A DNA stretch of 64,000 bases from Shewanella psychromarinicola (GCF_003855155.1 NZ_CP034073.1:3224001-3288000); one strand, 5' to 3'. Shown: positions 20,387 through 30,921, numbered from the stretch's first letter. Notes: generated by a model not told the origin, from the sequence alone. Program-made: numbers and translations.

Positions 20387-21094
20387 ATGAAATTAACATT
20401 TGCATTGTATCGTTATAATCCTGATGTAGATAACAAGCCTTACATGAAGGATTACACCTTAGACGTGCCTGAGGGCACTGATATGATGGTGTTAGATGCG
20501 TTAATTAAACTGAAAGAACAAGACTCAACGCTTGCGTTCCGTCGTTCATGCCGTGAAGGTGTGTGTGGTTCTGACGGTGTTAACATGAATGGTAAAAATG
20601 GATTAGCGTGTATCACGCCATTATCGACCTTTAAAGGGAAGAAAATTGAAATCCGTCCTTTACCAGGCATGCCAGTAGTGCGAGATTTGGTCGTTGACCT
20701 GACTCAGTTCTACAAGCAATACGAAAAAATTAAGCCTTATCTGATCAATGATGAAAAGGCGCCGGCTCGTGAACATTTACAATCACCTGAAGAGCGTGCT
20801 CATTTAGATGGTTTATATGAATGTATTTTGTGTGCATGTTGTTCAACCTCGTGTCCATCTTTCTGGTGGAACCCGGATAAATTTATCGGCCCAGCCGGTT
20901 TATTGCATGCCTATCGTTTCTTGATTGACAGCCGCGACACTGCCACTGAGGAGCGTTTATCTGAACTAGATGATGCTTACAGTGTGTTCCGTTGCCATGG
21001 CATTATGAACTGTGTTGATGTTTGTCCTAAAGGATTAAACCCAACTAAAGCGATTGGTCATATCAAGTCAATGTTACTTAAGCGAGCTGTTTAA
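20387..21094 (+). CDS. sdhB: Succinate dehydrogenase iron-sulfur subunit SdhB
   Basis: 235-residue electron-transfer subunit of complex II. The 2Fe-2S ferredoxin motif CREGVCGSDGVNMNG with a later Cys is in the N-terminal half. CILCACCSTSCPS and CHGIMNCVDVCPKGLNP supply the 4Fe-4S and 3Fe-4S clusters. A GGCAGGAG ribosome site precedes it, 15 bases after sdhA. A strong terminator follows, separating sdh from suc transcription at least partly. Confidence 0.97.
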   Translation: MKLTFALYRYNPDVDNKPYMKDYTLDVPEGTDMMVLDALIKLKEQDSTLAFRRSCREGVCGSDGVNMNGKNGLACITPLSTFKGKKIEIRPLPGMPVVRDLVVDLTQFYKQYEKIKPYLINDEKAPAREHLQSPEERAHLDGLYECILCACCSTSCPSFWWNPDKFIGPAGLLHAYRFLIDSRDTATEERLSELDDAYSVFRCHGIMNCVDVCPKGLNPTKAIGHIKSMLLKRAV

Positions 21095-21137
21095 TGCATG
21101 AAGAAGAGCAAAATAGTCTGACTTATTAGCTCTGTTA

Positions 21138-21170
21138 AGAGCCATCTTCAAAATTGAGGATGGCTCTTTT
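21138..21170 (+). terminator. Terminator after sdhB
   Basis: AGAGCCATC paired with GATGGCTCT, inner TCA/TGA pairing, then a short T-run. It lies between sdhB and sucA, so suc genes probably also have their own promoter. Confidence 0.75.
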
Positions 21171-21296
21171 GTGTATTTATGCAATACCTCCTGTCATTAT
21201 CTTGCTAAGATAATTTCAGTCTACGTGTGATGTAACTTACGTTACTCACTGTTATGTTTATGGCTAGTACGTGTATCAAGTTTGAAAGGAATAACA

Positions 21297-24119
21297 ATGC
21301 ACCAAGGCATCATGAAAGCCTGGCTCGAGTCGTCATATTTAAGTGGTTCGAACTCGACCTACGTAGAAGAGATGTATGAAACCTATCAAGAAGATCCGCA
21401 ATCAGTGTCTGCTGATTGGCAGCTTGTTTTTGATAATCTCCCTCCGGTTAACGGTGCCTCAATAGAAGTACCCGAAACAGCCCATTCTAAAGTTCGTGAC
21501 TATTTTCGGAGTTTAGCTCTACAAGGTCGTCTAAAAAACGCTACCAGCGTCAGCGATCCTGAGTTAGATGCGAAGCAAGTTAAAGTGCTGCAACTGATCA
21601 ATGCCCATCGTTTCCGTGGCCATCAAAATGCCAATTTAGATCCATTAGGATTGTGGAAACGCGAGCAAGTACAAGAGTTAGATCCTGCTTACCACGGCTT
21701 AACCGTTGAAGACATGCAGCGTCAGTTTAATACGGGGTCATTCGCCTTGGGCGGTGAGACCATGAAGCTTGCTGATATTATTCATGCATTAAAGAGCACT
21801 TATTGTGGCTCGATTGGTGCTGAATACATGCATATCACTGATACCGATGAAAAGCGTTGGATCCAGCAACGTCTTGAACCCACATTAGGTAAAGCCCAGT
21901 ACGATAACGATATTAAAAAACGTATTCTTGAAGGGTTAAATGCGGCAGAAGGTATCGAAAAATACCTTGGGGCTAAATTCCCTGGCGCTAAGCGTTTCTC
22001 TTTAGAAGGCGGTGATGCACTGGTTCCGATGATGCGTGAAATCATTTACCGTGCGGGTGAAGCGGGTACCAAAGAAATCGTTGTCGGTATGGCTCACCGT
22101 GGTCGCCTAAACGTGCTCGTTAATGTGTTAGGTAAGCGTCCTGCTGAACTGTTTGACGAGTTTGCAGGTAAGCATGGCGACACTCACGGTTCCGGTGACG
22201 TAAAATATCACCAAGGTTTTTCATCAGATTTTGAAACACCCGGCGGCAATGTCCATTTAGCCTTAGCTTTTAACCCATCTCATTTAGAAATTGTTAACCC
22301 AGTGGTGATTGGTTCTGTGCGCGCGCGCCAAGATCGCCGTGGCTGTAAAGACGGTTTACAGGTGATGCCCATCACCATTCATGGTGATGCTGCTATTACC
22401 GGGCAAGGGATTGTTCAAGAGACATTTAATATGTCTCAAACACGTGGTTTCAGAGTCGGTGGCTGCATTCGTATTGTCATCAATAACCAAGTTGGTTTTA
22501 CGACATCTAACCACGCTGATACACGTTCAACCGAATACTGTACTGACATCGCTAAGATGGTTCAGGCGCCCATTTTTCACGTCAACTCTGATGATCCTGA
22601 AGCCGTTGCGTTTATCTCTCAACTTGCAGTGGATTATCGTAATGAGTTTAAACGTGATGTGGTTATTGATTTAGTGTGTTATCGCCGTCATGGCCATAAC
22701 GAAGCGGATGAGCCTAGTGCTACACAGCCGCTCATGTACGCTAAAATCAAAAAGCACCCAACGCCACGTAAAATCTATGCAGATAAGTTAATCGCTGAAA
22801 ACAGTATTCCAGCCGATGAAGTGACGGGGTTAATTAATCATTACCGTGATGCATTAGATGCCGGTGATTGTGTAGTGAAAGAATGGCGTCCAATGACGTT
22901 GAACACAGTTGACTGGACGCCTTATCTTAATCGTGAATGGGATGAAGATTACGCGGCTGCTATGTCGATGGAACGTCTACAAAACTTAGCTAATAAGTTA
23001 GTCGATATTCCTGAAAACCATACCCTTCAATCTCGTGTTGCCAAAATTTACGCCGATCGTACCGCGATGGCCAAAGGTGATAAATTACTCGATTGGGGGT
23101 TTGCTGAAACCTTAGCGTATGCCTCGATTCTTGAAGATAACAAGCGTGTGCGCATTACCGGTCAAGACACTGGTCGCGGCACATTCTTCCATCGTCATGC
23201 TATTTTACATAGCCAGAAAGACGGCACCACCTATTTACCTTTGCGTAATGTGGCTGATGAACAAGCGCCAATCGACATTATTGACTCGGTATTATCTGAA
23301 GCATCAGTGGTGGCATTTGAATACGGCTACGCGACTACTGAACCGGGTGGATTAAACATCTGGGAAGCGCAGTTTGGCGATTTCGTCAACTGTGCCCAAG
23401 TGGTGATCGATCAATTCTTATCATCTGGAGAGCAAAAGTGGGGCCGTTTATGCGGTCTGACGTTGCTGTTACCTCATGGATATGAAGGTCAAGGTCCAGA
23501 GCACTCGAGTGCCCGTTTAGAGCGTTTCTTGCAATTATGTGCTAACCACAACATGCAAGTGTGTGTGCCATCAACACCGGCGCAGGTTTATCACATGTTG
23601 CGTCGTCAGGTTGTGCGCCCAATGCGTCGTCCGTTAGTGGTTATGTCGCCTAAATCTTTACTGCGTCATCCATTAGCTGTCTCTAGCTTAGAAGAGCTTG
23701 CACAAGGCACTTTCCAAAATATTATTGGTGAGATTGATACCTTAGACGCCAGCCAAGTGGACCGCGTTGTATTTTGCAGCGGCAAAGTCTATTTCGAGTT
23801 ACTTGAAAAACGTCGCAAAGAGAATGTGAACAATGTTGCCCTCATTCGTGTTGAGCAGTTGTATCCGTTTCCTGATGTGGAATTACGTGCGGCATTAGCT
23901 ACATACCAACATGTTACTGATTTTGTTTGGTGTCAGGAAGAGCCACAAAACCAAGGTGCATGGTACTGTAGTCAGCATCATTTCTGGGCTAATATTCCTG
24001 CAGGCGCTCAATTAACTTATGCCGGTCGTGAAGCTTCTGCTGCGCCAGCATGTGGTTATCCAGGGTTGCACATACATCAGCAAGAATCATTAGTAAATAG
24101 CGCATTAAAACTGTCGTAA
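21297..24119 (+). CDS. sucA: 2-oxoglutarate dehydrogenase E1 component
   Basis: Thiamine-diphosphate-dependent decarboxylase that passes succinyl groups to the lipoamide of SucB. About 940 residues, the full family length. An N-terminal E2-interaction segment (MHQGIMKAWLESSYLSGSN, with YEDPQSV-like helix) is followed by the ThDP domain with GMAHRGRLNVL, HGDAAITGQG and the Mg-binding IVINNQVGFTT, then the C-terminal transketolase-like domain with QDTGRGTFFHRH. ATG at 21297 has AAAGGA seven bases upstream; an upstream TTG is disregarded. Confidence 0.97.
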   Translation: MHQGIMKAWLESSYLSGSNSTYVEEMYETYQEDPQSVSADWQLVFDNLPPVNGASIEVPETAHSKVRDYFRSLALQGRLKNATSVSDPELDAKQVKVLQLINAHRFRGHQNANLDPLGLWKREQVQELDPAYHGLTVEDMQRQFNTGSFALGGETMKLADIIHALKSTYCGSIGAEYMHITDTDEKRWIQQRLEPTLGKAQYDNDIKKRILEGLNAAEGIEKYLGAKFPGAKRFSLEGGDALVPMMREIIYRAGEAGTKEIVVGMAHRGRLNVLVNVLGKRPAELFDEFAGKHGDTHGSGDVKYHQGFSSDFETPGGNVHLALAFNPSHLEIVNPVVIGSVRARQDRRGCKDGLQVMPITIHGDAAITGQGIVQETFNMSQTRGFRVGGCIRIVINNQVGFTTSNHADTRSTEYCTDIAKMVQAPIFHVNSDDPEAVAFISQLAVDYRNEFKRDVVIDLVCYRRHGHNEADEPSATQPLMYAKIKKHPTPRKIYADKLIAENSIPADEVTGLINHYRDALDAGDCVVKEWRPMTLNTVDWTPYLNREWDEDYAAAMSMERLQNLANKLVDIPENHTLQSRVAKIYADRTAMAKGDKLLDWGFAETLAYASILEDNKRVRITGQDTGRGTFFHRHAILHSQKDGTTYLPLRNVADEQAPIDIIDSVLSEASVVAFEYGYATTEPGGLNIWEAQFGDFVNCAQVVIDQFLSSGEQKWGRLCGLTLLLPHGYEGQGPEHSSARLERFLQLCANHNMQVCVPSTPAQVYHMLRRQVVRPMRRPLVVMSPKSLLRHPLAVSSLEELAQGTFQNIIGEIDTLDASQVDRVVFCSGKVYFELLEKRRKENVNNVALIRVEQLYPFPDVELRAALATYQHVTDFVWCQEEPQNQGAWYCSQHHFWANIPAGAQLTYAGREASAAPACGYPGLHIHQQESLVNSALKLS

Positions 24120-24147
24120 TAGATAATTTATATAAGGGAAGTTTTCC

Positions 24148-25341
24148 ATGAGTATCGAAATTAAGGTACCCGTATTACCAGAATCTGTTGCTGATGCAAC
24201 TATTGCTACTTGGCATGTTAAACCTGGTGAGCAGGTGACTCGCGATCAAAACTTAGTCGATATCGAGACTGACAAAGTTGTGTTAGAAGTGGTTGCGCCA
24301 GAAGATGGTTCAATCTCTGAATTGTTATTTCAAGAAGGTGACACTGTTTTAGGTGAACAAGTGATTGCTAACTTTGTCGCTGGTGTGGTGTCAGGTCAAG
24401 AAGTGACTAAAGCTGAAGCATCAGCGCCTGTTGCCGCCGCAACTACCGCAACTGCTGCTGAGGAGTCTAATGATGCATTAAGCCCATCGGTTCGTCGTGT
24501 TATTGCTGAGCATAATCTTGATGCCAGTAAAATTAAAGGTTCTGGTGTGGGTGGACGTGTGACTAAGGACGATGTTGATGCATTCCTTAAGTCAGCACCG
24601 GCTAAAGCTGCGCCTGTTGCCCCGGTAGCACCACTAGAAGGTCGTAGTGAGAAGCGTGTTCCTATGTCACGTCTTCGCAAAACCATCGCGAAACGTCTTT
24701 TAGAAGCAAAAAATTCAACGGCAATGTTAACCACGTTTAACGAAGTTAACATGAAGCCAATCATGGATATTCGTAAACAGTACCAAGAAATCTTCGAAAA
24801 GCGCCATGGTATTCGTTTAGGCTTTATGTCTTTCTATATCAAAGCCGTAACTGAAGCATTAAAACGTTTCCCTGAAGTTAACGCGTCTATGGACGGTGAT
24901 GACATTGTGTATCACAACTATTTTGATATCAGCATTGCAGTATCGACACCTCGTGGTCTGGTGACACCAGTATTACGTGATACCGATACCATGAACCTAG
25001 CTGAAATTGAGAAATCGGTACGTGAGTTAGCGATTAAAGGCCGTGACGGTAAGTTGTCTGTTGCCGACATGACGGGCGGTAACTTCACAGTGACTAACGG
25101 TGGCGTTTTTGGTTCATTAATGTCGACGCCTATTTTGAACCTGCCACAAAGCGCAATCTTGGGCATGCATGCCATTAAAGATCGCCCAATGGCAGTCAAT
25201 GGTCAGGTTGAAATCCTGCCTATGATGTACCTAGCACTCTCTTACGATCATCGTATTGTTGATGGCCGTGAGTCAGTTGGCTTCTTAGTCGCGATTAAAG
25301 ACTTCTTAGAAGATCCAACTCGTCTGCTACTTGATCTATAA
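24148..25341 (+). CDS. sucB: 2-oxoglutarate dehydrogenase E2, dihydrolipoyl succinyltransferase
   Basis: Transfers succinyl from lipoamide to CoA. One lipoyl domain carries the modified K43 in [11 protein letters not shown] peripheral subunit-binding domain ([14 protein letters not shown] ... [11 protein letters not shown], about 112-146) follows an Ala/Thr-rich linker. The catalytic domain ends with H368 and D372 in [15 protein letters not shown]. 397 residues. The E3 partner lpdA is absent here, as expected where it lies with the pyruvate dehydrogenase genes. Confidence 0.97.
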   Translation: MSIEIKVPVLPESVADATIATWHVKPGEQVTRDQNLVDIETDKVVLEVVAPEDGSISELLFQEGDTVLGEQVIANFVAGVVSGQEVTKAEASAPVAAATTATAAEESNDALSPSVRRVIAEHNLDASKIKGSGVGGRVTKDDVDAFLKSAPAKAAPVAPVAPLEGRSEKRVPMSRLRKTIAKRLLEAKNSTAMLTTFNEVNMKPIMDIRKQYQEIFEKRHGIRLGFMSFYIKAVTEALKRFPEVNASMDGDDIVYHNYFDISIAVSTPRGLVTPVLRDTDTMNLAEIEKSVRELAIKGRDGKLSVADMTGGNFTVTNGGVFGSLMSTPILNLPQSAILGMHAIKDRPMAVNGQVEILPMMYLALSYDHRIVDGRESVGFLVAIKDFLEDPTRLLLDL

Positions 25342-25416
25342 GTCAGTAGATAAACCCTCGTCGCTGGCTCATATTGAGCCAGTTGGATTTGATTTGAAGT
25401 ATATGGATAGATCATC

Positions 25417-26583
25417 ATGAATTTGCATGAGTATCAGGCAAAATCTTTATTTGCCGAATATGGTTTACCAGTCTCTGAAGGCTTTGCTTGTGATACTGCT
25501 CAAGAAGCAGTAGAAGCAGCAGGCCACATTGGCGGAAATTTATGGGTTGTTAAGTGTCAAGTACACGCTGGCGGCCGTGGTAAAGCAGGTGGCGTTAAAG
25601 TTACCAGCAGTAAAGACGAAATCAGAGCATTCGCAGAAAACTGGTTAGGCAAGAACTTAGTTACTTACCAGACTGACGCTAAAGGTCAGCCAGTGGCTAA
25701 AATTCTCGTTGAAAGCTGCACTGACATTGCCAATGAATTGTACTTAGGTGCAGTTGTTGACCGAAGCAGCCGTCGCGTTGTGTTTATGGCGTCGACTGAA
25801 GGTGGTGTTGAAATTGAAAAAGTGGCTGAAGAAACGCCAGAACTTATTCATAAAGCTATCATTGATCCGCTAACCGGTCCTCAAGCTTATCAAGCTCGTG
25901 ATCTTGGTTTCAAGTTAGGGTTAAACCCAACGCAAATGAAGCAGTTTACTAAGATCTTCATGGGTCTAGCAAACATGTTTAACGACTATGATTTCGCGTT
26001 ATTAGAAATCAATCCACTTGTGATCACCTCTGAAGGTAACCTTCATTGTTTAGATGGCAAAATTGGTATCGACGGTAATGCATTATTCCGTCAACCAAAA
26101 GTCAAAGCAATGCACGATCCATCACAAGATGATGCACGTGAAGCGCACGCGGCTAAATTTGAATTAAACTATGTTGCTTTAGACGGTAACGTAGGTTGTA
26201 TGGTTAACGGTGCCGGCCTAGCGATGGGTACAATGGACATCGTAAACTTACATGGCGGCAAGCCAGCTAACTTCTTAGACGTTGGCGGTGGAGCAACCAA
26301 AGAACGTGTTGCTGAAGCCTTTAAGATCATTCTTTCTGACAGCAATGTTAAAGCGGTATTAGTTAACATTTTCGGTGGTATCGTGCGTTGCGATATGATC
26401 GCTGAAGGTATTATCGGTGCGGTCAAAGAAGTTGGCGTTAAAGTGCCAGTGGTTGTTCGTCTTGAAGGTACTAACGCCCAATTAGGTCGTGAAGTATTAG
26501 CTAAGTCTGGTCTTGATATCATCGCGGCAACAAGTCTAACTGACGCGGCTGAGCAAGTTGTTAAAGCTGCGGAGGGCAAATAA
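25417..26583 (+). CDS. sucC: Succinyl-CoA synthetase subunit beta
   Basis: Nucleotide- and substrate-binding subunit of the enzyme that converts succinyl-CoA to succinate with ATP/GTP formation. 388 residues with an ATP-grasp fold: [16 protein letters not shown], the [14 protein letters not shown] loop and the [13 protein letters not shown] power-helix region are canonical. The stop overlaps the sucD start by one base (TAATG), giving strict coupling of the two subunits. Confidence 0.97.
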   Translation: MNLHEYQAKSLFAEYGLPVSEGFACDTAQEAVEAAGHIGGNLWVVKCQVHAGGRGKAGGVKVTSSKDEIRAFAENWLGKNLVTYQTDAKGQPVAKILVESCTDIANELYLGAVVDRSSRRVVFMASTEGGVEIEKVAEETPELIHKAIIDPLTGPQAYQARDLGFKLGLNPTQMKQFTKIFMGLANMFNDYDFALLEINPLVITSEGNLHCLDGKIGIDGNALFRQPKVKAMHDPSQDDAREAHAAKFELNYVALDGNVGCMVNGAGLAMGTMDIVNLHGGKPANFLDVGGGATKERVAEAFKIILSDSNVKAVLVNIFGGIVRCDMIAEGIIGAVKEVGVKVPVVVRLEGTNAQLGREVLAKSGLDIIAATSLTDAAEQVVKAAEGK

Positions 26584-27455
26584 TGTCTGTTTTAATTAAC
26601 AAAGATACCAAGGTGATCTGTCAAGGTTTCACTGGTGGTCAGGGTACTTTCCACTCTGAGCAAGCAATTGACTATGGCACACAAATGGTTGGCGGTGTTT
26701 CTCCTGGGAAAGGTGGTCAAACTCACCTAGGTCTTCCAGTATTTAATACTGTTAAAGATGCAGTCGCTCAAACAGGTGCAACGGCAACGGTTATCTATGT
26801 GCCGGCACCATTTTGTAAAGACGCTATCCTTGAAGCCATCGATGCTGGTATTGAGCTAATCGTTTGTATCACTGAAGGCATCCCTACACTTGATATGCTG
26901 CAAGTGAAAGTGAAGCTAGAAGAAACTGGCGTTCGCATGATCGGTCCTAACTGCCCAGGTGTTATCACTCCGGGTGAATGTAAGATTGGTATTATGCCTG
27001 GTCACATTCACAAGCCTGGTAAAGTCGGTATTGTTTCTCGCTCTGGTACATTAACGTACGAAGCGGTTAAGCAGACAACTGATGAAGGTTTCGGCCAATC
27101 GACTTGTGTCGGTATTGGTGGTGACCCTATTCCTGGTACTAACTTCATCGACGTATTGGAAATGTTCCAAAACGATCCACAGACAGAAGCGATTGTGATG
27201 ATCGGTGAAATCGGTGGCACGGCTGAAGAAGAAGCGGCTGAATACATCAAAGCACACGTCACTAAGCCTGTTGTGTCTTACATTGCTGGTGTCACTGCAC
27301 CAGAAGGTAAGCGTATGGGCCATGCTGGCGCAATAATCGCTGGCGGTAAAGGTACTGCTGCTGATAAGTTTGCGGCTTTAGAGGCTGCTGGTGTAACGAC
27401 TGTTCGCTCTTTAGCTGACATCGGTAAAGCACTACGAACTAAAACAGGCTGGTAA
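26583..27455 (+). CDS. sucD: Succinyl-CoA synthetase subunit alpha
   Basis: CoA-binding subunit carrying the phosphohistidine. 290 residues: CoA-binding [10 protein letters not shown] near 16-24, [10 protein letters not shown] near 121-130, and the active-site H247 in [14 protein letters not shown]. Last gene of sucABCD, closed by a strong terminator 16 bases downstream. Confidence 0.97.
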   Translation: MSVLINKDTKVICQGFTGGQGTFHSEQAIDYGTQMVGGVSPGKGGQTHLGLPVFNTVKDAVAQTGATATVIYVPAPFCKDAILEAIDAGIELIVCITEGIPTLDMLQVKVKLEETGVRMIGPNCPGVITPGECKIGIMPGHIHKPGKVGIVSRSGTLTYEAVKQTTDEGFGQSTCVGIGGDPIPGTNFIDVLEMFQNDPQTEAIVMIGEIGGTAEEEAAEYIKAHVTKPVVSYIAGVTAPEGKRMGHAGAIIAGGKGTAADKFAALEAAGVTTVRSLADIGKALRTKTGW

Positions 27456-27470
27456 TATTTTATCTTCCTG

Positions 27471-27496
27471 AAAAAAGGCGCTTAGGCGCCTTTTTT
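27471..27496 (+). terminator. Terminator of the suc operon
   Basis: A6-GGCGC / GCGCC-T6 hairpin with a four-base loop directly after sucD. Confidence 0.9.
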
Positions 27497-27626
27497 GTTG
27501 CTTTTTTAACCTTGAATGATCGGTTATCTTGTTAATTCTATCTGGTTGTTAGCTGAATTTATAAGCATGCTTAATCTTAATTCTGGTTAAGAGATGGGAT
27601 GAATGGCTAAAAGGCAGAATACCTCC

Positions 27627-27780
27627 ACATATTCCAACTCAAACTTGCCATTTGTTTGCTAACAAGATGAATTTACCTGTTAATGGCTGCGTCAATAGCG
27701 AGTCTATTGCAACTCAATACAAGGAAGTTAGCTGCACAAAGAACTGTTTGATAACCGTTTATTATCCCGGGCTGAGGTTA
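27627..27780 (+). repeat. Intergenic repeat element, copy 1
   Basis: About 154 bases that align along their whole length with 54751-54891. Shared blocks are ACAT..CCAA.TCAA.CTTGC, GCTAACAAG, GTCAATAGCGAGTCTATTGCA, TCAATACAAGG and a terminal TGAGGTTA. The core CAATAG-CGAGT-CTATTG (27693-27709) is a perfect hairpin. The element ends four bases before the AEC transporter start, and its terminal GAGG acts as that gene's ribosome site. Confidence 0.8.
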
Positions 27781-27783
27781 TTT

Positions 27784-28710
27784 ATGACCATTGTTAGTAT
27801 TATTTTTCCATTGATTTTTATGGTGGCTCTAGGTTATGTGTTAACGCGTGCGGGTTTTTTTAATAGAGAACACATTGCGGGGATTAGCAAATTCACTTTT
27901 TATGTCAGTATTCCGGCGTTTTTATTCATCAATATGCTGGCAGCACCGTTAGCACAAAGTATTGATCCATTTGCGTTGTTGGCTTTTTATTTACCCGTAC
28001 TGTTGGTGTTTGCCATAGGCTATCGCATTAATCGCCACTTTAGCCCTGTAGCACTGCAAGGACGTGACGCCAGTGCGGTATTTGCATTAGGTGCCAGTTA
28101 TTCCAATACTGTGTTGGTCGGCTTGCCGATTATTACCGCAGCATTAGGTGAAGCTATGATAGGGCAGGTATTTATGATCATTACTTTTCATAGCGCCACC
28201 TTGTTCGCGCTGACTTTTATCTTAGCTGCACGAGCACAATGCCAAGGGTTTTCATGGCGACGATTCGCTCGTTCCATGGCACTGAATCCGGTGGTGATGA
28301 GTATTGGGCTAGGCATTCTAGCGAATGCCTTAAATCTTAACTTGGGGGAGCAGCTTAATGATGGCTTGGCATTATTAGCCAAACCTGCATTAGCATGTGC
28401 ATTATTTGTTTTAGGCGCTAATTTAAGTTTCTATCGAATAGGTGAGCATTGGCGTTTAGCATTAATGGCAAGCAGCTTAAAAATTATTTTATTGCCAGCG
28501 TTAGTGTATATGATGGCGCATTTTGTGTTTCAGCTAGCGGTTCAGAACACTGCGATGTTGGTGTTATTGAGTGCTTCTCCGCTTGGCGTGAACGCTTATC
28601 TGATAGCTACAGAACTTAAGCAGCATGAATCAACCTTAGGTAGCACGGTGGTATTATCGACCTTGTTATCAGTGCTTAGTTTTAGTTTATGGCTGACATT
28701 ATTGCTTTAA
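27784..28710 (+). CDS. AEC family transporter
   Basis: 308-residue auxin-efflux-carrier family membrane protein with about ten predicted membrane helices in two halves (MTIVSIIFPLIFMVALGYVL... and ...LLPALVYMMAHFVF...). Bacterial members export or import small carboxylates; the substrate cannot be read from the sequence. The ATG at 27784 is preferred because it opens directly on the first helix and has GAGG seven bases upstream; the open frame extending upstream runs through a repeat element and is not coding. Confidence 0.88.
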   Translation: MTIVSIIFPLIFMVALGYVLTRAGFFNREHIAGISKFTFYVSIPAFLFINMLAAPLAQSIDPFALLAFYLPVLLVFAIGYRINRHFSPVALQGRDASAVFALGASYSNTVLVGLPIITAALGEAMIGQVFMIITFHSATLFALTFILAARAQCQGFSWRRFARSMALNPVVMSIGLGILANALNLNLGEQLNDGLALLAKPALACALFVLGANLSFYRIGEHWRLALMASSLKIILLPALVYMMAHFVFQLAVQNTAMLVLLSASPLGVNAYLIATELKQHESTLGSTVVLSTLLSVLSFSLWLTLLL

Positions 28711-28744
28711 CTTAATTTTGGAAGCTTATGATAAATGTTAACCA

Positions 28745-28775
28745 ATAAAAAACCAGCAAATTTGCTGGTTTCTTT
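28745..28775. terminator. Bidirectional terminator between AEC gene and fur
   Basis: AACCAGCAAA/TTTGCTGGTT is a 20-bp perfect palindrome. Reading on the minus strand it is followed by TTTTTTATT, a good terminator for fur. Confidence 0.85.
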
Positions 28776-28791
28776 GCTGCCCATATATTGA

Positions 28792-29223
28792 CTATTCGTC
28801 AGCGTGATCACATGTATCATTGGTGCAATGACCATAAAGGTACAAGCTATGGTGAGTCAGCTTGATATTATGACGCATGGCGATTTCGTCTTGACGACGT
28901 TCAATTACGTCGTCAGAAAACTCAATAACTTTATCACATGTTAAACATACCAAATGGTCATGGTGTTGTTGAGTTGACATTTCAAACACCGCTTTACCAC
29001 TTTCAAAATGATGACGATTTAGAATGCCTGCATCATCGAACTGGTTTAATACTCTGTATACAGTAGCAAGGCCAATTTCCTCACCTATTTCGAGTAACTT
29101 TTTATATAAGTCTTCTGCACTGATGTGCTGATTTTCTGGTTCTTGCATCAGTTCTAGAATTTTAACTCGCGGCAGAGTTATTTTTAATCCGGCTTTTTTG
29201 AGCGCTTGATTTCCATCTGTCAT
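28792..29223 (-). CDS. fur: Ferric uptake regulator Fur
   Basis: Iron-responsive repressor, 143 residues. The winged-helix DNA-binding domain (GLKITLPRVKILELM..., recognition helix LATVYRVLNQFDDAG) is followed by the metal and dimerisation domain with HHDH at 87-90, C93-x2-C96 and a second cysteine pair C133/C138. The start at 29223 gives the canonical MTDGNQALKKAG; upstream in-frame ATGs would add an unrelated extension. Divergent from the sirtuin gene. Confidence 0.96.
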   Translation of the reverse strand: MTDGNQALKKAGLKITLPRVKILELMQEPENQHISAEDLYKKLLEIGEEIGLATVYRVLNQFDDAGILNRHHFESGKAVFEMSTQQHHDHLVCLTCDKVIEFSDDVIERRQDEIAMRHNIKLTHHSLYLYGHCTNDTCDHADE

Positions 29224-29583
29224 TGCTAATCTCTTGATTGCAGAACCAATCGGTTCATCGGTGGATAATCTAATCATTATATGTCTTGAGTTTAAAAACA
29301 TAAACCTCTTAAGGTGCTTTATCAACCTATATGGAGATTATTTAGTAAAACACCCACTTAAGTTGATATTATTTGTTAAGGATCTCTCAATAAGCTTACT
29401 TATACTAAGGGATTATTGTGTCTATTTTGCTATCCGCTATTATTATGGCATCAACAAAATGAATTTTATGTGAATTTTTTGACCGTCGAATGACAACATT
29501 TTGTAACGTGAGAGCGTATTTTTGATATGGTTATTAAACGTTAATGACATTCTATGTTACACCATCACAATAAAGGACAAACA
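29224..29583. other. Divergent fur/cobB promoter region
   Basis: 360 bases with no gene. AT-rich, as expected for two promoters. I did not find a Fur-box-like GATAAT triplet array strong enough to annotate, so autoregulation is not shown. Confidence 0.45.
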
Positions 29584-30306
29584 ATGTACCGGCAAATTGT
29601 CGTGCTGACCGGCGCAGGTATTTCAGCTGAGTCGGGTATGAGCACATTTAGAGATCAACATGGCTTGTGGGAACAGCATCATATTGAAGATGTTGCCACC
29701 CCAGAAGGCTATGCCAGAGATATAGAGTTAGTCGAGCGGTTTTATAATACCCGTAGGCAGCAATTAAACAGTGGCGAGGTTGCGCCTAATGCTGCACATT
29801 TGGCATTAGTAAAACTTGAAGCAGAATTTACGGGTGAATTGCTAGTGATCACCCAAAATGTTGATGATTTACATGAGCGAGCTGGGTCCAAACGTTTACT
29901 GCATATGCACGGTGAATTAGCAAAAGGCCGTTGTCCACAATCATTACAAACATTTGTATTACGTGAGCCTTTTGGTGTGGACAACTGTTGCACTTGTTGT
30001 ATTCCTGCGAAACGTTTACGGCCACATATTGTGTGGTTTGGGGAAATGCCTTTTGGTATGGATAGAATTCACGATGCGTTAGACCACTGTGATTTATTTA
30101 TTGCTATTGGCACCTCTGGTACGGTTTATCCGGCGGCAGGCTTTGTCGACAGTGCCAACCATCATGGTGCTCAAACCGCGGAAGTTAATCTAGATCCAGC
30201 AGATCGTCATAGCCAGTTTCAATATCACTTTACCGGTAAAGCGGGTGAGATTTTACCTCAGCTAGTTGAAGATATTTTAGCGGGTAAAGTGATTGGCAGT
30301 GAGTGA
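29584..30306 (+). CDS. cobB: NAD-dependent protein deacylase (CobB-type sirtuin)
   Basis: Removes acetyl and succinyl groups from protein lysines using NAD. 240 residues. GAGISAESG (10-18) and QNVDDLHERAG (91-101) bind NAD, and H109 in HMHGE is catalytic. Y54-x2-R57 in RFYNTRRQQ is the pair that recognises succinyl-lysine in class III sirtuins and E. coli CobB. Zinc cysteines are reduced to C117 plus the C135-C139 cluster, as in CobB. ATG at 29584 has AAAGGA upstream. The next gene overlaps its 3' end by eight bases. Confidence 0.93.
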   Translation: MYRQIVVLTGAGISAESGMSTFRDQHGLWEQHHIEDVATPEGYARDIELVERFYNTRRQQLNSGEVAPNAAHLALVKLEAEFTGELLVITQNVDDLHERAGSKRLLHMHGELAKGRCPQSLQTFVLREPFGVDNCCTCCIPAKRLRPHIVWFGEMPFGMDRIHDALDHCDLFIAIGTSGTVYPAAGFVDSANHHGAQTAEVNLDPADRHSQFQYHFTGKAGEILPQLVEDILAGKVIGSE

Positions 30307-30784
30307 CGTGTTGGTTAATTCGATTGCTGGAGATGCCATCCAAACCAAGTTAGTGATTATTATGCGGGGCCTACCAGGCAGTGGTAAGTCTTATTGGGTT
30401 GAACAATTTATTGTTTCTCAAGGCGTTGAACAGGCGATTCATATCCGTCAGTATGGCCTGTTCTCAACAGATAGCTATTTTTATCAGCAAGGGAAATATC
30501 GCTTTATTCCGCAAAAATTAGCGCAATATCATCAGGCTAATTTAACGGCATTTATTCAGGCATTAGCGCGTAATGAGCCTATGGTTATTTGTGATAATAC
30601 CAATATCGCGAAGTGGGAGTTTATAGCTTACGAGGCGGCTGCGAAAGCGTTAGGGTATAAGGTTAACCTAGTGCTGGTGGGACATCCAAATGACGATAAG
30701 CATCAACAACTTTGTGCGCAACGAAACCAACATCAAGTGTCATTAGTGCATATTAAAAAAATGGCCAAATTGTTTGAACAATAG
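30299..30784 (+). CDS. P-loop AAA-type kinase, polynucleotide-kinase-like
   Basis: 161 residues with Walker A GLPGSGKS (about 24-31), the ICDNTN motif after beta-3 (about 98-103) and a late Arg-rich lid (LCAQRNQHQ). This is the layout of small kinases related to the T4 polynucleotide kinase domain. The substrate is unknown. The GTG at 30299 overlaps cobB by eight bases; other GTG/TTG codons nearby are possible starts. Co-transcribed with cobB, which may link it to NAD-dependent physiology, though this is only positional. Confidence 0.75.
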   Translation: MSDVLVNSIAGDAIQTKLVIIMRGLPGSGKSYWVEQFIVSQGVEQAIHIRQYGLFSTDSYFYQQGKYRFIPQKLAQYHQANLTAFIQALARNEPMVICDNTNIAKWEFIAYEAAAKALGYKVNLVLVGHPNDDKHQQLCAQRNQHQVSLVHIKKMAKLFEQ

Positions 30785-30830
30785 TTGTTTGAACGAGAAT
30801 TGTTGGGCTAGGTTGTGAGGTCACAAAAAT

Positions 30831-30856
30831 AAAAAGGCGCATAACGCGCTTTTTTA
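30831..30856 (+). terminator. Terminator after the cobB-kinase pair
   Basis: A5-G-GCGC, five-base loop, GCGC-T6, 47 bases after the stop. Confidence 0.75.
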
Positions 30857-30921
30857 TAGGTTTAAACAGACCGTTTTGCTACCGAGGCAGTGGTTAAATC
30901 AATCCTATAGAGTGCAAAGCC

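Noticed and set aside
27652..27783. N-terminal extension of the AEC transporter
   Set aside because: The extension is translated from the intergenic repeat element and precedes a good ribosome site at the shorter start.
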